Part shown: piece by piece, positions 1 through 8,306 of the stretch
Layout of the letters: each line of letters opens with the position of its first letter
Numbering within the stretch: the first letter of the stretch is position 1
Source: Clostridium sp. 1001271st1 H5
GTDB lineage: Bacteria; Bacillota; Clostridia; Lachnospirales; Lachnospiraceae
Direction: 5' to 3'
NCBI RefSeq assembly: GCF_005845215.1
Contig: NZ_SPHO01000016.1
Coordinates: forward strand, 62,001-126,000
DNA length: 64,000 bases
Notes under the pieces: model-generated
The model's database searches: none
What the model was told of the DNA's origin: nothing
The model's input: only the letters and a program-made list of their open reading frames with translations
Position numbers and translations under genes: made by a program

Positions 1-19
1 TTACTGTAAATTGATTCAT
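1..19 (-). CDS. Start of an unidentified gene running off the left edge
   Basis: An ATG at 17-19 (minus strand) is preceded by a strong AGGAGG ribosome-binding site about 6 bases upstream. Six codons (MNQFTV) are visible before the window ends. It lies 27 bases after the stop of the MerR gene and in the same direction, so the two are probably co-transcribed and this may be the MerR target. Nothing can be said about its function. Confidence 0.5.
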
Positions 20-45
20 GCTGAAACCTCCTTTATTTGATGGCT

Positions 46-897
46 TCAGTCTAAACCCTCACACGGTGTCAGAGTCAATACTCTTTGCACCGGCGTCTGT
101 ACTTCCGTAAGAAAATTCCGGGAATCGGATTCATTGTAGGCACCTATATGGCAAATCTGGCGGCTTGGGCCGGCCATCTCATACTGGCCATGCTCCTCCA
201 GCCAGCAGGCAAAGGCGTGATAGGATGTCCCAATATTCTTATACGGGCCGTAAACCATAATACAGGCCATCTCCTCCACCGGTTCAGTTTCCCTGTAGCA
301 GAATCCACCCTTATCCTGTCCCCTTTTTTCCGCCATGACTCCCACCTCAATGTCCACCCCGTCTCCCGCCTGTTCCTCATTGTGATAAATAGCCAGGTTG
401 TTAACGCCAGGGGCCAGCTCTGCCTGTTCCTCCTCCACAAATGCATAAAGCCGTTCCCACAGATTCCCTTCGCAGAAATGGTCTGCCACGGTTTCCCTCA
501 GGGATAAAATCAGATGGCTGGGAACAGACTTCATGGTCACGTTATAATGTGTCTCAATGGTGTTCTCCATAAAATCCCTCATGGCAGTCTCTATCTTGCG
601 GATGCGCTGCTGTTCCAGCCGGATTGTATCTGAAAGCTGCCTCTTTTTATCCTCCAGATACCCTATCACATCCCCGCTCTCCCAGCATTCCAGCACTTCC
701 CTGATTTCCGTCACATTAAAATCCATGTCCCTGAGCAGGCATATTTTCTGCAGGGCCGGTATCTGGTCCGTGGTATACATCCGGTATCCTGTAAACCTAT
801 CAATAGCAGCAGGCTTTAAAAGTCCCGCCTCATCATAGTAACGCAGCATCCTTACCGACACCCTGGTAAGCTTTGAAAACCCGCCAATCCGGAACAT
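46..897 (-). CDS. MerR-family regulator with GyrI-like effector domain
   Basis: A 283-residue protein of BmrR-like layout. The N-terminal winged helix (about residues 1-70) carries the family signature FRIGGFSKLTRVSVRMLRYYDE. A coiled-coil dimerisation helix follows (about 75-110), then a C-terminal domain (about 120-280) of the GyrI/AraC effector-binding type that binds hydrophobic or cationic ligands in relatives. The start is supported by GGGAGG about 7 bases upstream. By family knowledge it would activate a 19-bp-spaced promoter by DNA distortion. The ligand is unknown; the partial gene at 1-19 is the nearest candidate target. Confidence 0.88.
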   Translation of the reverse strand: MFRIGGFSKLTRVSVRMLRYYDEAGLLKPAAIDRFTGYRMYTTDQIPALQKICLLRDMDFNVTEIREVLECWESGDVIGYLEDKKRQLSDTIRLEQQRIRKIETAMRDFMENTIETHYNVTMKSVPSHLILSLRETVADHFCEGNLWERLYAFVEEEQAELAPGVNNLAIYHNEEQAGDGVDIEVGVMAEKRGQDKGGFCYRETEPVEEMACIMVYGPYKNIGTSYHAFACWLEEHGQYEMAGPSRQICHIGAYNESDSRNFLTEVQTPVQRVLTLTPCEGLD

Positions 898-928
898 AAA
901 GCCGCCTCCCTTTATCTGATGTATTCAA

Positions 929-944
929 TATACACTTTAGTATA
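929..944 (-). promoter_or_regulatory. Inverted repeat upstream of the MerR gene
   Basis: TATAC-N6-GTATA is a perfect 5-bp dyad about 32-47 bases upstream of the MerR start codon. It sits where an autoregulatory MerR operator would be expected. No confident -35/-10 pair was assigned around it. Confidence 0.4.
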
Positions 945-996
945 ACGGTTCTTTAAGCATACTTCAATACTCGGTATGCTCCATTATGATGTATCT

Positions 997-1644
997 CTAC
1001 CGGTCCATGACCCTGCAGAATATCACCGCAACCACAGTGCTGATAAAGGTGGCCGCCAGGGCAGGACCCACAATGGCAGTGGGATTCACGCTCCCGTACT
1101 GGCTCCGGTATGCAATCATATTCATGGGTATGAGCTGCAATGAGGATATATTGATAATGAGAAACGTACACATCTCATTGCTGGCAGTTCCCTCCTGCCT
1201 GGCTGCACTGCCCTTTCCAGCTGCACCGCCCTTTCCCGCTGCACCGCCCTCAGCCGCACCTGACTGCCTGCGTCCCTCCTCCACCTTTTTCAGTTCCTCC
1301 ATTGCCTTTAGACCGGCTGGTGTCGCAGCCCATCCAAGGCCAAGTATATTTGCAATCATGTTGACGCTTATCTGTTTCCTGGCCTCGCCGTCCGGGTCCA
1401 GCCTTGGAAAGAGAAAGGTGAGTACAGGTCCCATTCTTTTTGCCAGCTGGTCCACCAGCCCGGAACGGTGCCCTATTTCCAGTACCCCGGTCCACAGGGT
1501 CATGACACCCAGCATGGTGATGCAGAGCGTCACCGCCTCTTTTGATGCCTGGATTGCCCCGTCGGTCACAGCCGTCATCTGGCCGTGAAGCGCCCCCCAA
1601 AGTATTCCTGTCAATGTCATTCCCGCCCATAGATAATTCAGCAT
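997..1644 (-). CDS. spmA: Spore maturation protein A (SpmA)
   Basis: A 215-residue membrane protein of the nucleoside-recognition (Gate) family. Visible SpmA features are the N-terminal hydrophobic start MLNYLWAGMTLTGILWG, the segment ITMLGVMTLWTGVLEIGHRSG, and the conserved stretch NEMCTFLIINISSLQLIP followed by IAYRSQYGS. In Bacillus SpmA acts with SpmB in spore core dehydration and heat resistance. No spmB follows here; the next gene downstream is the MerR regulator. A low-complexity Gly/Ala/Lys loop (about residues 130-155) interrupts the protein between two conserved halves and is encoded by a tandem repeat. Confidence 0.88.
   Translation of the reverse strand: MLNYLWAGMTLTGILWGALHGQMTAVTDGAIQASKEAVTLCITMLGVMTLWTGVLEIGHRSGLVDQLAKRMGPVLTFLFPRLDPDGEARKQISVNMIANILGLGWAATPAGLKAMEELKKVEEGRRQSGAAEGGAAGKGGAAGKGSAARQEGTASNEMCTFLIINISSLQLIPMNMIAYRSQYGSVNPTAIVGPALAATFISTVVAVIFCRVMDR
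1203..1256 (-). repeat. Three tandem 18-bp units inside spmA
   Basis: Three consecutive 18-base units at 1203-1220, 1221-1238 and 1239-1256 differ from one another at only a few positions. They encode a six-residue Gly-Gly-Ala-Ala-Gly-Lys-type unit in the loop of SpmA. Copy-number change would alter protein length without shifting the frame. Confidence 0.75.
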
Positions 1645-1849
1645 GTTTTCCCGCCTGTTTCATGGCATTCTTATTCCATTTTATTCCCGGCCCTGTAGAA
1701 TATACCCATTCTGACCCTTGTCTGAAAATCCAATCCCGCCGGCTTTTCTGCCCAATCCTTCCCAAATATTCATAATTGCCCCTTCTCTGTAAGAATTATT
1801 ACACTGGCTTGCGTAAAATTTACAGTTCATTACGTTTACATAACTTCTA

Positions 1850-1878
1850 TTGACCCTGGAGCAGCTCCATAGTATATT
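1850..1878 (+). promoter_or_regulatory. Vegetative promoter for the cell-wall-binding protein
   Basis: TTGACC (1850-1855), a 17-base spacer and TATATT (1873-1878). The spacer holds a perfect dyad TGGAGC-A-GCTCCA (1857-1869) that could be an operator. The leader to the start at 2015 is about 130 bases and contains a small CGCCGG/CCGGCG hairpin near 1910. The rest of 1645-2014 shows nothing else recognisable. Confidence 0.6.
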
Positions 1879-2014
1879 CTCACCATGTCAGTGATGACAA
1901 CGTGCGGCGCCGGCCAGTACACCGGCGAAACGGCAGCCGCATCCCCGAAAGAATATTGAGATAAAAAATATGAAAATGAATGGACTGATTGACAGACTGA
2001 AAGGAGACATGATT

Positions 2015-3439
2015 ATGAAGAGACAGACAAAATGGTTCCTGATTCCATGTGCAGCCATGGCCCTGACCCTGGGCAGTGCGCTGGTATCATTTGCAGCTAC
2101 CGGATGGGCCGAGGAAAATGGCGAATGGGTCTATTATAACAACGACGGGAGCAAGGCTGCCGATGTATTTAAGAAATCCGGCAACAACTGGTTTTATCTG
2201 GATTCCGACGGAATCATGGCAAAGAGCCGGCTGATTGAGGATGATGACAATTACTTTTATGTCAACTCAGCCGGGGCAATGGTCACCAACCAGTGGCGCT
2301 CCATTGAAAATGAGGACGCGGGCTCTGATGAGCCGGATGAGTGGTGGTACTATTTCCAATCCAACGGCAAGGCCGTTAAAAAATCCGGCAGCAGTGACAA
2401 TGTAAAGTTCGTCACCCTTCCCACCTCCACCGGACAGGCCAAGTTTACCTTTGACGACGAAGGGCACATGCTTTACGGATGGATTGACGAGAGCGGGGAA
2501 ATGCTTACCGATGATGACGCCTGGAAAAGCGGCATGTACTATTGCAGCGATAACGGGGACGGACGCATGGCCACCGGATGGAAATACATCACGGCTGTCA
2601 ATGACGAGGATGATGACAGGGACGGCGACGGCTACTGGTTCTATTTCTCCACCAACGGCAAAAAAACAGCGGACACTGATTCCAAAAAAATCAACGGCCG
2701 CAAATACCGCTTTGATGAAAACGGCGCAGCCCACTTTGAGTGGTATAACAATCCCGGTACCGCATCTTCCTCTACGGTGAACAAATACTATAACACAGAG
2801 GAGGAGTGCTGGATGTCCACCGGCTGGTTCAAAACAGTTCCCAGCGAGGACGTGGACCCGGAGGCCCACGATGACGGAGAAGCCCACTGGTTCTATGCAG
2901 AATCAAACGGTGACCTTGTAACAGCCCAAATCAAAAAAATCAACGGACAGTATTATGGTTTTGATGTAAACGGCAAAATGCTTCGGGGCCTTTACCGCAT
3001 TGAATTTGAGGAGAACGGAAAGACCATTAAGTCTGCGGAGGAAATTGAGGACGCGGATGAGATTCCGGACGAGGATGAAGAGGGCGTATTCGTATACTAC
3101 TTTAGTGATTCCCCTAAGGAAGGCGCCATGAAGACCGGCACCATGACCATGGAAATCGACGGCGATACGTATTATTACAGCTTTGAGAAATCCGGCAGCA
3201 GAAAGGGAGCCGGAACAGACGGCATTGACAATGACTCCATCTATGTAAAGGGCAGAAGGCTGGAGGCCGAGGAGGGCACCAAATACCAGCCCGTGACCTA
3301 TAAGGATGAAACTTACCTCATCAGCACATCCGGTAAACTGGTCAAGAACAAGAAGAACGTAAAGGATTCCGACGATGTATACTACAAGACAGACAGCAAG
3401 GGCAGAATCGTGGATTCCGGTACGGAAAAGCTGGACTAG
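2015..3439 (+). CDS. Secreted acidic cell-wall-binding repeat protein
   Basis: The start at 2015 is preferred over upstream in-frame ATGs because AAGGAGA lies 7 bases before it and because it gives a clean signal peptide: MKRQTK, a hydrophobic core, then a probable cleavage after SFA. The mature part of about 445 residues consists of aromatic-glycine repeats of the choline/cell-wall-binding type (for example WVYYNNDGSKA, WFYLDSDG, YYFQSNGKAVKK, WFYAESNGDLVTA). Asp/Glu-rich linkers are strikingly acidic. No catalytic domain is visible, so it probably decorates the cell surface, binding polymer through the repeats. It has its own promoter and no operon partner. Confidence 0.82.
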   Translation: MKRQTKWFLIPCAAMALTLGSALVSFAATGWAEENGEWVYYNNDGSKAADVFKKSGNNWFYLDSDGIMAKSRLIEDDDNYFYVNSAGAMVTNQWRSIENEDAGSDEPDEWWYYFQSNGKAVKKSGSSDNVKFVTLPTSTGQAKFTFDDEGHMLYGWIDESGEMLTDDDAWKSGMYYCSDNGDGRMATGWKYITAVNDEDDDRDGDGYWFYFSTNGKKTADTDSKKINGRKYRFDENGAAHFEWYNNPGTASSSTVNKYYNTEEECWMSTGWFKTVPSEDVDPEAHDDGEAHWFYAESNGDLVTAQIKKINGQYYGFDVNGKMLRGLYRIEFEENGKTIKSAEEIEDADEIPDEDEEGVFVYYFSDSPKEGAMKTGTMTMEIDGDTYYYSFEKSGSRKGAGTDGIDNDSIYVKGRRLEAEEGTKYQPVTYKDETYLISTSGKLVKNKKNVKDSDDVYYKTDSKGRIVDSGTEKLD

Positions 3440-3463
3440 GGGGTGTTTGGATAAAGTCCCCTC

Positions 3464-3494
3464 TTGACAGCCCCCGGGGTACATAAGGTATACT
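3464..3494 (+). promoter_or_regulatory. Promoter with 19-bp spacer upstream of the YitT-type gene
   Basis: TTGACA (3464-3469) and TATACT (3489-3494) are separated by 19 bases, the over-long spacing typical of MerR-activated promoters. The spacer contains the G/C dyad CCCC-C-GGGG. A MerR regulator gene lies convergently just beyond the driven gene. The family link is inference. Confidence 0.5.
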
Positions 3495-3511
3495 GGTACT
3501 GCAACGTAACA

Positions 3512-3547
3512 GGGCGGCCCGGAATCCATCGGATTCCCGGACCGCCC
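3512..3547 (+). terminator. Strong hairpin in the leader of the YitT-type gene
   Basis: A stem of about 16 bp (GGGCGG...CCGCCC outer arms, ATC loop) with one bulge and one mismatch. It lies just downstream of the predicted transcription start, so it may act as an attenuator or stabiliser for the next gene. It may instead end transcripts from the upstream gene; only a weak T-run (GGTTTTA) follows. Confidence 0.4.
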
Positions 3548-3605
3548 CTAACCGGTTTTATAACCCATTTCGTTTTACAACCATATACAGAAAGGACGTT
3601 TTATT

Positions 3606-4289
3606 ATGAAGCAGCTGAAGAAGCTGGCCTGCCGCACTGTACAGGAATTATCCGTAACCTTTCCTCCAAGGACTGTGTTATCCATTATTCTCGGTACAGC
3701 CATTACCACCTTTGGTATCTACAATATCCACCAGCAGGCGGATATAACGGAGGGAGGTATCCTGGGATTGATTCTGCTTTTCAATTTCTGGCTGGGCATG
3801 TCATCTTCCATACTGTCACCTGTACTGGATGCCTTAAGCTATGCCCTTGGGTTCCGTTTCCTGGGCAAGGAATTTCTCAAGACTTCCATCTTTGCAACTA
3901 TATGTATGGCCGGATTTTTCCGGCTCTGGGAACTGTTTCCGCCGGTGCTTCCAAGCCTGGCCGGCTATCCTCTCCTGGCTGCCCTGGCAGGCGGATGCTT
4001 TATCGGTACGGGCTGCGGCCTGGTGGTCCGCCAGGGAGCTTCCTGCGCCGGGGACGATGCCCTGGCCCTGGTTATATCCAAGGTCACGGGCTGCCGTATA
4101 TCCAGGGCATACCTGCTGACGGACGTGTCCGTGCTAGTGCTGTCCCTGTCCTATATACCGGCAGGACGTATCGTATATTCACTTATAACAGTAACCGTAT
4201 CATCCTTCCTGATTGACTTCATACAGAACTTCGGTGTTCAAAAGGAGGATGAGGACAGCGATAAAGAGACACTGGCTGACAACGGATAG
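3606..4289 (+). CDS. YitT-family integral membrane protein
   Basis: A 227-residue hydrophobic protein with about five to six membrane segments. It has the YitT/DUF161 hallmarks: TEGGILGL after the first membrane span, and RQGASCAGDDALAL near residue 145 preceding another conserved segment. The usual C-terminal cytoplasmic DUF2179 domain is absent, as in the short members of this family. AAAGGA lies about 9 bases upstream of the start. Function in the family is not established. It is transcribed alone from the 19-bp-spaced promoter and is convergent with the following MerR gene. Confidence 0.75.
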   Translation: MKQLKKLACRTVQELSVTFPPRTVLSIILGTAITTFGIYNIHQQADITEGGILGLILLFNFWLGMSSSILSPVLDALSYALGFRFLGKEFLKTSIFATICMAGFFRLWELFPPVLPSLAGYPLLAALAGGCFIGTGCGLVVRQGASCAGDDALALVISKVTGCRISRAYLLTDVSVLVLSLSYIPAGRIVYSLITVTVSSFLIDFIQNFGVQKEDEDSDKETLADNG

Positions 4290-4314
4290 GGATGGGCCGG
4301 AAAGCCCTGCCCTG

Positions 4315-5151
4315 TTATACCGGTGAAGCAATCCTCTTAAAGGGCATATAAATTTCCAGACAGTACGTAGTCCTGTCCTTTGCAAAAAAGGACGTCATAT
4401 CATTGGCATATACGCGTTCCGCGGGCTCCAGTCCATACTTATGTGCCCACTGGACCATCCTGTGAATCATATCAAAATCCGGAAGGGTATACTCTGACTC
4501 AATGATGGTATAAATACATTCCACCTCATCCGTCATGGTATACAGACTCCGGTCAAACTCTTCACCCAGCCCCTTCTCCAGTCCCTCATAGAGCAGGAGC
4601 TGGGTTCCCTTTTCCTCCAGGTCCTGTCCCGTGTAAGTGAGGACATTATAAAAATAAGCCATATCCAGCCCCGGAATGGTGGAGGACAGCTTGAACCACC
4701 TTCTCAGTCCCTCCTGCAGGCCGGAACAGTTGGCCATCACATATGCTCTGGGGAAATTCCTGATGGAATACCTTCCTATGCATTCCTCTATACGGTTTAT
4801 ATCCTTTTCCACCAGCTTAAGCCTCATAATTGCCTGGCTGTGCCGCCTGAGAGCCTCCTCCTCCTCGGCCATGCGCTGACGGACATGCTGTCTCATGGCG
4901 GATGTGGAGTTCTGCCCGCTCATAAGGCCCCCTATCTCCTCCAGGCTGGTATTCATCTTTCTGTGATAAAGTATGTACATCAATCTGTAGATATCATCCT
5001 CTGAATAATATCTGTATCCATTTTCCTTTTTATCCGCACGGATAATTCCCTTTTTCTCATAAAAACGCAGGGCATCCCTGCTCATGCCCACCATCTGGGC
5101 AACGTCACCAATGAGATACCCCCCTTGTTTCTCTGCCAACGCTTTTTCCAT
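4315..5151 (-). CDS. MerR-family transcriptional regulator
   Basis: The N-terminal winged helix reads YLIGDVAQMVGMSRDALRFYEKKG. It is followed by a coiled coil to about residue 130 and a C-terminal domain of about 150 residues that looks like a divergent ligand-binding domain. An ATG at 5184 would add 11 residues. I prefer 5151 because the predicted promoter would start transcription at about the upstream ATG, because GAGG lies 8 bases before 5151, and because this places the helix-turn-helix at the usual distance from the N terminus. Its target may be the adjacent convergent YitT-type gene, but this is not shown by the sequence. Confidence 0.82.
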   Translation of the reverse strand: MEKALAEKQGGYLIGDVAQMVGMSRDALRFYEKKGIIRADKKENGYRYYSEDDIYRLMYILYHRKMNTSLEEIGGLMSGQNSTSAMRQHVRQRMAEEEEALRRHSQAIMRLKLVEKDINRIEECIGRYSIRNFPRAYVMANCSGLQEGLRRWFKLSSTIPGLDMAYFYNVLTYTGQDLEEKGTQLLLYEGLEKGLGEEFDRSLYTMTDEVECIYTIIESEYTLPDFDMIHRMVQWAHKYGLEPAERVYANDMTSFFAKDRTTYCLEIYMPFKRIASPV

Positions 5152-5190
5152 CTTCGCACCCTCTGTTTCATTCAGTTTTTTCATAGATAT

Positions 5191-5219
5191 ATTTTAAGAC
5201 CTTCCCTTTTGAGGGTCAA
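5191..5219 (-). promoter_or_regulatory. Promoter with MerR-type dyad for the regulator gene
   Basis: On the minus strand, TTGACC (5214-5219), a 17-base spacer and TAAAAT (5191-5196). The spacer carries an imperfect dyad GACCCT...AGGG-AGGTC, resembling BmrR-class operators and suggesting autoregulation. Confidence 0.5.
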
Positions 5220-5283
5220 TGGCCAGGTGGAAAATGAAAGAGAACCGTAATAAAAATGACAGATGAAAGTGCTGTGGAATGTC

Positions 5284-5349
5284 TCTGGATATCCGATGGT
5301 GGATAATGTGGATAACTTGTGGATATCTTTGTTAATTATCTGGGGATAA
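5284..5349. other. Cluster of DnaA-box-like 9-mers
   Basis: In the otherwise gene-free stretch 5185-5396 there is one exact DnaA box (TGTGGATAA, 5307-5315). Four one- or two-mismatch copies lie in the same orientation at 5284-5292, 5298-5306, 5318-5326 and 5341-5349. The spacing is tight and an A+T-rich stretch lies between the last two. No replication gene is adjacent. Confidence 0.45.
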
Positions 5350-5396
5350 GGATTGCTTCTTTGCTGCCTCCATTGGGAATTTATTGCAAAATAAGG

Positions 5397-5423
5397 AAAA
5401 AAGAGCCGGCACTAAGCCAGCTC
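5397..5423 (-). terminator. Terminator of the fatty-acid operon
   Basis: On the minus strand, GAGCTGGC, a five-base loop, GCCGGCTC and then six T. The stop codon of the last gene (5412-5414) lies in the loop, so the end of the reading frame is part of the terminator. Confidence 0.85.
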
Positions 5424-6545
5424 TCCTGTTAATTCCTTCATGACGTTATCCACAGTATCGATTGTTTCAGCGCGGTAAGCATTACTTCCGCAGAATAACA
5501 GGCCATGGTCTGTATCCCCTTGCGCCGCATTGACCAATGCCATGGTAATGCAGTAGGGAATGGTCCTGATGTCGCAGTGCTCCAGGCACTGGAAGCAGGA
5601 CTTGATGGCCGGCCTGCTGCCTTCCTTTATCTGGCTCAGGAATGGATTTAAGATTGCCCTGCCCGGCATTCCCACGGGACTCTTGGTGATGACAATGTCT
5701 TCCTTTCCTGCCTTTATATAAGCCTGCTTATATGCATCCGAGGCATCGCACTCCTGCGTTGTCACAAACCGGGTTGCAACCTGGACCCCGTCAGCTCCCA
5801 GCTCAAGCTGGTGCATCACATCCTCATGGGTATAGATGCCGCCTGCCGTGACCACAGGAATATGCCTGCCGTACTTGGCTCCATATTCCTCAACCACCTT
5901 CATGACCGCCTTTACCTCCCGGTCATAGGCATCCTGGTCATAGGTGGCCGGCACATCTGCGGTATCCGCTCCATAGGCGGATATCTGGTCCAGCGAGAAT
6001 CCCAGATGGCCTCCGGCCAGCGGTCCCTCCACCACAACCAGGTCAGGGGCAATGTGACATTTCCTGTCCCACATCTTGCAGATAACCATGGCTGATTTGG
6101 CAGATGATACAATAGGCGCCAGCTTAATCCTGCGGGCCGGCTTTTCCACCATCTCAGCATAGGCCGCTTCCACGTATTCAGGCAGGGACACCGGAAGCCC
6201 GGCTCCTGATATGATGATATCAGCGCCTGCCTTCACAGCCTCCTTTACCCACATATCATAGTGCTTGGTAGCTACCATGATGTTGAAACCAATCGCTCCC
6301 TGGGGGGCGATTTCCCTGGCCAGCTTCATCTCCCGGCGGATGGACCTTAGGTTTGCTTCCACGAAATTGGTGGTGAAATCCGGCTCCCTGAAACCAATCT
6401 GGGCAGCTGATATGATGCCCATGCCGCCGGCCTTTGCCACGGCTCCGGCCAGCCTGTGCAGGCTGATGCCCACGCCCATTCCTCCCTGGATGATTGGTTT
6501 TTCAACTACTAAATCCCCGATTACCAATGGTTTTAACTCACTCAT
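5412..6545 (-). CDS. FabK-like FMN enzyme (nitronate monooxygenase family)
   Basis: A 377-residue TIM-barrel flavoprotein of the 2-nitropropane dioxygenase / FabK superfamily. Visible motifs are PIIQGGMGVGIS at the N terminus, GADIIISGAGLP, VEGPLAGGHLGF (region of the catalytic His) and GADGVQVATRFVTTQECDAS for FMN phosphate binding. It carries extra segments compared with true FabK, including a Cys-containing C-terminal part (KSCFQCLEHCD). Its start overlaps the accDA stop (TAATG), implying translational coupling. It is the last gene of the fatty-acid operon. Whether it is a second enoyl-ACP reductase or a detoxifying oxidase cannot be told from sequence. Confidence 0.8.
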   Translation of the reverse strand: MSELKPLVIGDLVVEKPIIQGGMGVGISLHRLAGAVAKAGGMGIISAAQIGFREPDFTTNFVEANLRSIRREMKLAREIAPQGAIGFNIMVATKHYDMWVKEAVKAGADIIISGAGLPVSLPEYVEAAYAEMVEKPARRIKLAPIVSSAKSAMVICKMWDRKCHIAPDLVVVEGPLAGGHLGFSLDQISAYGADTADVPATYDQDAYDREVKAVMKVVEEYGAKYGRHIPVVTAGGIYTHEDVMHQLELGADGVQVATRFVTTQECDASDAYKQAYIKAGKEDIVITKSPVGMPGRAILNPFLSQIKEGSRPAIKSCFQCLEHCDIRTIPYCITMALVNAAQGDTDHGLLFCGSNAYRAETIDTVDNVMKELTGELA

Positions 6546-8269
6546 TACATTCTCCTAAATCTCTGGTACCTGTGCTCCCTAAGCTCCTCATCGCTCATGG
6601 CGAGATACGTTTTAAAGAACTCTGCCATGGCGCTGTCCATATATTCAGCGAGACGGTAGAGATTGTCCGTGCATGCTGGTTCTTCCTCAGGCACGATACG
6701 TTCAATCAGCTGAAGCTGTAAAAGGTCCCTGGCCGTCACCTTCATGACCTTGGCGGCATCGGGCGCTTTTTTGCTGTCCTTATACAGGATGGAGGCAAAG
6801 CCCTCCGGCGAAAGGATGGAGTAGATGGCATTTTCCAGCATCCACACCTCGTCGGCCACAGCCATGGCCAGCGCTCCTCCGCTTCCGCCCTCTCCGATTA
6901 CAATGGAGAGTACCGGCACTTTCAGGTCGGAAATCTCGAACAGGTTCCTGGCAATGGCCTCGCCCTGTCCCCTCTCCTCTGCCTCCAGCCCGCAGAAAGC
7001 TCCCGGCGTATCCACAAAGCAGATAACCGGACGCCCAAAGGTCTCTGCCTGCTTCATCAGACGCAGCGCCTTGCGGTAGCCGTCAGGGGACGGCATTCCG
7101 AAGTTGCGGGTGATATTGTCTTTGGTGTTCTTGCCCTTCTGCTGTCCGATGACCGTCACAGGCATGCCGTGGAACATGGCAACACCGCCCACAATGGCTC
7201 CGTCATCCTTAAAATACCGGTCCCCGTGAAATTCGATGAATTCATCAAACAGGGCGTTGATATAATCCGTGGCAACGGGACGGTCGGACTTTCTGGAGAG
7301 AAGAACCGTATCCCAGGCGGTTTTTCCACCTTCAGCCCCAGAATGGGCTGGTTTATCCACAAAGGTTCTGGATGTATCCACGGGATTCTTTAATTCTATA
7401 TTCATTTTGTGGCTGCGGTGCATGTACAGAATCTGTCCAATGACCCGCTTCTGGTCCTTCCGTTCCACAATCTTATCCACAAAACCATGTTCCAGAAGGA
7501 ATTCAGAACGCTGGAACCCTTCCGGCAGCTTCTGCCCAATGGTCTGCTCAATGACCCTGGGACCTGCAAATCCAATCAGGGCGTGAGGCTCTGCCAGGAT
7601 GATGTCGCCCAGCATGGCAAAGCTGGCCGTGACGCCTCCTGTAGTGGGGTCTGTGAGCACGCTGATAAACAGCTGCCCTGCCTCATGATGACGCTTTAGG
7701 GCAGCGGAGGTCTTAGCCATCTGCATCAGGGATACAATGCCCTCCTGCATCCTGGCCCCGCCTGAGCAGGCAAAGAGAATGACCGGCAGTTTTTCCCTGG
7801 TGGCGCGTTCCACTGCATCGGTAATTTTCTCACCCACCACATGGCCCATGCTGCTCATGATGAAACGGGCATCGCAGACACCCACTACAGCCGGATTCCC
7901 CTCAATCCTGGCCTTACCCGTGACAATGGCCTCATTGAGGCGGCTCTTTTCCCTGGCAGCCAGAACCTTTTTCTCATAGCCCGGGAAGTTCAGGGGGTTG
8001 GAAAAAGGCATCTCTTTGTTCCACTCCTCAAAGGTTCCCTCATCCACAAGCATCTCGATACGGCGGTATGCATGAACACGGAAATAGCCGTTGCACTTGG
8101 GACATACGTAGTAATTGTTCTTTACGTCTTCCACATAGATTGGCTGCCCGCACTTGTTACATTTGCGCCATAATCCTTCCGGAATGACCGGTTCCTGGTC
8201 GGACCCGGCCTGCGGCTTATATTTCGTATCTATTTTTGTATACGTTTTTTTGAACATGTTCCGCAACAT
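6545..8269 (-). CDS. accDA: Fused acetyl-CoA carboxylase carboxyltransferase, beta-alpha
   Basis: One 574-residue chain carries both carboxyltransferase subunits. Residues 1-290 are AccD-like, with the zinc ribbon Cys37-x2-Cys40...Cys56-x2-Cys59 and the crotonase-fold segment [23 protein letters not shown]. From about residue 300 it is AccA-like, with [27 protein letters not shown] and [31 protein letters not shown]. It transfers the carboxyl group from biotin on AccB to acetyl-CoA to make malonyl-CoA. Fused forms are known in some lineages; separate subunits are more usual in bacteria. AAAGGAAA precedes the start. It sits between accC and the FabK-like gene. Confidence 0.92.
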   Translation of the reverse strand: MLRNMFKKTYTKIDTKYKPQAGSDQEPVIPEGLWRKCNKCGQPIYVEDVKNNYYVCPKCNGYFRVHAYRRIEMLVDEGTFEEWNKEMPFSNPLNFPGYEKKVLAAREKSRLNEAIVTGKARIEGNPAVVGVCDARFIMSSMGHVVGEKITDAVERATREKLPVILFACSGGARMQEGIVSLMQMAKTSAALKRHHEAGQLFISVLTDPTTGGVTASFAMLGDIILAEPHALIGFAGPRVIEQTIGQKLPEGFQRSEFLLEHGFVDKIVERKDQKRVIGQILYMHRSHKMNIELKNPVDTSRTFVDKPAHSGAEGGKTAWDTVLLSRKSDRPVATDYINALFDEFIEFHGDRYFKDDGAIVGGVAMFHGMPVTVIGQQKGKNTKDNITRNFGMPSPDGYRKALRLMKQAETFGRPVICFVDTPGAFCGLEAEERGQGEAIARNLFEISDLKVPVLSIVIGEGGSGGALAMAVADEVWMLENAIYSILSPEGFASILYKDSKKAPDAAKVMKVTARDLLQLQLIERIVPEEEPACTDNLYRLAEYMDSAMAEFFKTYLAMSDEELREHRYQRFRRM

Positions 8270-8306
8270 AGCAATTTCCTTTCATTCATAAACCCACAGA
8301 GCAAAA

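Noticed and set aside
986-1588. 200-codon plus-strand frame opposite spmA
   Set aside because: Pro/Ala-rich antisense translation of the repeat-containing spmA gene; no start signal.
3512-3547. Riboswitch upstream of the YitT-type gene
   Set aside because: Only a single simple stem is visible, with no conserved aptamer features.
5284-5349. Chromosomal replication origin
   Set aside because: No dnaA, dnaN or other origin-linked gene is nearby and most boxes are imperfect.
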